Source: Chloroflexota bacterium
Lineage (GTDB): Bacteria > Chloroflexota > Dormibacteria > Aeolococcales > Aeolococcaceae
DNA: 6,457 nt
Assembly (NCBI GenBank): GCA_028287605.1
Contig: JAQBPI010000133.1
Span: 1 to 6,457, forward strand
Direction of reading: 5' to 3'
Both the position numbers and the translations under genes were made by a program. A model generated the notes under the pieces. The model was not told the DNA's origin. It ran no database searches and saw only the letters and a program-made list of their open reading frames with translations. Position 1 is the stretch's first letter. Every line of letters starts with the position of its first letter. Shown here piece after piece: positions 6,200 through 6,457 of the stretch.

Positions 6200-6457
6200 T
6201 GGCGGTGACGGTCACGATGCCGCAGCTCGGTGAGAGCGTCACCGAGGGCACCATCTCGAAGTGGCTGAAGCAGCCCGGTGAGCGCATCGAGCGCTACGAG
6301 CCGATCGCCGAGGTGATCACCGACAAGGTGAACGCCGAGGTGCCCGCCCCCTCCGACGGGGTGATGGGTGACCTGATCGCCGCCGAGGGGGCCACCGTGC
6401 CCGTCGGCGGCGCCATCTGCACCATCCGCGGGCTCGACGAGGGGGCCGCCCCGGCCG
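6199..6457 (+). CDS. bkdB: 2-oxoacid dehydrogenase E2 (dihydrolipoamide acyltransferase), N-terminal lipoyl domain, cut by window
   Basis: ATG 6199-6201 shares its A with the E1 beta stop (TGATG), so the two are translationally coupled. Eighty-six codons are visible before the right edge. They encode a complete biotinyl/lipoyl domain: TMPQLGESVTEGTISKWL (6-23), PGERIERYEPIAEV (26-39), then ITDKVNAEVPAP (40-51), with Lys43 as the lipoylated residue at the tip of the hairpin, and GVMGDLIAAEGATVPVGGAI (54-73). The DKV form instead of DKA is common in branched-chain and related E2 proteins. Residues from about 79 on (LDEGAAPA) are the start of the flexible Ala/Pro linker. The subunit-binding and catalytic domains, which would settle the acyl specificity, lie outside the window. 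Family is certain; the substrate is inferred from the E1 genes. Confidence 0.95.
   Translation, partial: MAVTVTMPQLGESVTEGTISKWLKQPGERIERYEPIAEVITDKVNAEVPAPSDGVMGDLIAAEGATVPVGGAICTIRGLDEGAAPA

Overview
The window is very GC-rich (third codon positions are almost all G or C in the genes). It is typical in style of a high-GC actinobacterial, Chloroflexota or Dormibacterota-like bacterium; I cannot place it more closely from sequence alone. It is gene-dense, with GTG and TTG starts, very short gene gaps, a sigma-70 family factor with the standard core, and a branched-chain 2-oxoacid dehydrogenase complex related to the Bacillus Bkd (Bfm) type.

Layout: (1) 1-806, plus strand, the C-terminal part of dihydrolipoyl dehydrogenase (E3), cut by the window edge. 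(2) 886-1728, plus strand, a rhomboid-family intramembrane serine protease. (3) 1750-2931, minus strand, a predicted lipoprotein with an HELTH zinc-metalloprotease motif, converging on the rhomboid gene. (4) 2921-3943, minus strand, a primary-like (group 1/2) sigma-70 factor whose 3' end overlaps the lipoprotein start by 11 bases. (5) 3944-4209, a divergent intergenic region that differs in base use from the genes and carries two perfect 7-bp inverted repeats. (6) 4210-6457, plus strand, a tight operon of E1 alpha, E1 beta and the start of E2 (lipoyl domain), cut by the right edge.

How the genes work together: E1 alpha/beta decarboxylate branched-chain 2-oxoacids with thiamine diphosphate, E2 carries the acyl group on its lipoyl lysine, and E3 re-oxidises the dihydrolipoamide. 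E3 lies on the same strand as E1-E2 but is split from it by a three-gene block: a rhomboid protease, an outside-facing metalloprotease and a sigma factor. In Bacillus the E3 gene (lpdV) sits directly before bkdAA-bkdAB-bkdB, so this block looks like an interruption of a conserved order. A sigma factor translationally linked to a secreted protease lipoprotein, next to an intramembrane protease, is the most unusual arrangement here. A shared signalling role is only an inference. No RNA gene, CRISPR array, insertion sequence or phage feature was seen.
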